Shown in pieces: positions 6,090-6,470 of a DNA stretch of 6,470 nucleotides. Numbering within the stretch: the first letter of the stretch is position 1; each line of letters starts with the position of its first letter. Source of the DNA: DASZIT01 sp036489495. GTDB lineage: Bacteria > Actinomycetota > Acidimicrobiia > Acidimicrobiales > RAAP-2. The position numbers and the translations under genes are program-made. The DNA lies in NCBI GenBank assembly GCA_036489495.1, contig DASXFR010000059.1, positions 1 through 6,470 on the forward strand, given 5' to 3'. Under the pieces are notes generated by a model. The model was given only the letters and a program-made list of their open reading frames with translations. It had not been told where the DNA came from and did no database searches.

Positions 6090-6470
6090 ATGGCACGCAC
6101 GCAAGCGGTACACGGGTGGGAGACCGACTTCGACGTTCTCGACGCCGGCTACATCGCCGACCCCTTTTCCATCTGGGACGAATTGCGCACCACCTGCCCG
6201 GTGGCCCACACCGACCGGCGGGGGAGCACCTGGCTGCCCACCCGGTACGAGGACGTGGTGGCGCTGGCCCACGACGTCGAGCATTTCAGTTCGCTGGAGG
6301 TGGGCGTCATCCCCTTCGACGGCGACGATCCCGAGGAGCCGATCCTGCCCTACGGGCTCCCGCCCATCTCCGCCGACCCGCCCCTCCACACCTGGACCCG
6401 ACGGCTGTTGCTCCCGTGGTTCTCCCATCATCGGGTGGAGGGATACGAGGAGCTGACCCGGGAGCTGTGC
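6090..6470 (+). CDS. Cytochrome P450, N-terminal fragment (3' end outside window)
   Basis: The frame from ATG 6090 stays open to the last base, giving 127 residues. It shows a bacterial soluble P450 N-terminus: DPFSIWDELRTTCPVAH (24-40), a beta-1 segment WLPTRYEDVVALAHD (48-62), EHFSS (64-68), and the C-helix ADPPLHTWTRRLLLPWFS (95-112). In the C-helix His100 and Arg104 form the HxxxR pattern that contacts the haem propionates. There is no membrane anchor. The haem-ligand cysteine and I-helix are outside the window, so catalytic competence cannot be judged. P450s in sterol clusters oxidise the terminal side-chain methyl (CYP125 and CYP142 in M. tuberculosis). The N-terminal sequence here does not look like my memory of either, so the subfamily and substrate are open. 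No ribosome site precedes the start; see the candidate leaderless promoter. Confidence 0.9.
   Translation, partial: MARTQAVHGWETDFDVLDAGYIADPFSIWDELRTTCPVAHTDRRGSTWLPTRYEDVVALAHDVEHFSSLEVGVIPFDGDDPEEPILPYGLPPISADPPLHTWTRRLLLPWFSHHRVEGYEELTRELC

Noticed and set aside
6049..6456. Plus-strand open frame of 135 codons overlapping the P450
   Set aside because: It is Pro/Thr/Arg-rich without a domain. The frame from 6090 encodes clear P450 motifs and runs to the window end.
1..6470. tRNA, rRNA, CRISPR array, insertion sequence or prophage signals
   Set aside because: I saw no regularly spaced repeats, no transposase or integrase motifs, and no space for RNA genes; coding sequence covers nearly the whole window.

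Overview
The window is an uninterrupted run of seven plus-strand genes on high-GC DNA (about two-thirds G+C by eye). Gaps are very short: two junctions are 4-base ATGA overlaps, the others are 2 to 54 bases. No tRNA, rRNA, insertion sequence or CRISPR array is visible, and no gene-free stretch exceeds 60 bases. Codon use, the acyl-CoA ligase and thiolase-fold families, and a possible leaderless promoter all suggest an actinobacterium. The sequence does not fix the genus; a sterol- or isoprenoid-degrading lineage outside or beside Mycobacterium is an inference.

Layout: (1) the last 92 codons of an AMP-forming acyl-CoA ligase, 1-279; (2) an NAD-type short-chain dehydrogenase, 276-1106; (3) a tandem double-DUF35 protein, 1161-2147; (4) a short thiolase-fold lipid-transfer-like protein resembling Ltp4, 2150-3193; (5) a second, longer thiolase-fold protein resembling Ltp3, 3190-4353; (6) an acyl-CoA synthetase closely resembling mycobacterial FadD17, 4385-6052; (7) the first 127 codons of a cytochrome P450, 6090 to the window end.

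The order DUF35 - Ltp4-like - Ltp3-like, with these protein lengths, matches from memory the Mycobacterium tuberculosis trio Rv3521-Rv3522 (ltp4)-Rv3523 (ltp3) in the cholesterol-catabolism region, which also carries FadD-type synthetases and P450s. In Rhodococcus, ltp3 and ltp4 are reported as needed to degrade C24-branched sterol side chains. A working model: the P450 oxidises a side-chain terminus, the ligases form the CoA thioester, the dehydrogenase oxidises a hydroxyl group, and the DUF35/Ltp3/Ltp4 complex breaks a C-C bond by retro-aldol chemistry. Both thiolase-fold proteins lack the canonical catalytic cysteine and histidine, which supports a non-thiolase reaction. The actual substrate is not proven by the sequence.

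The most interesting points are the two-domain DUF35 scaffold with decayed zinc ribbons, the pair of cysteine-less thiolase folds, and the 37-base fadD-P450 gap. That gap packs a -35-like box, a perfect 16-base palindrome and a -10-like box placed for leaderless transcription of the P450.
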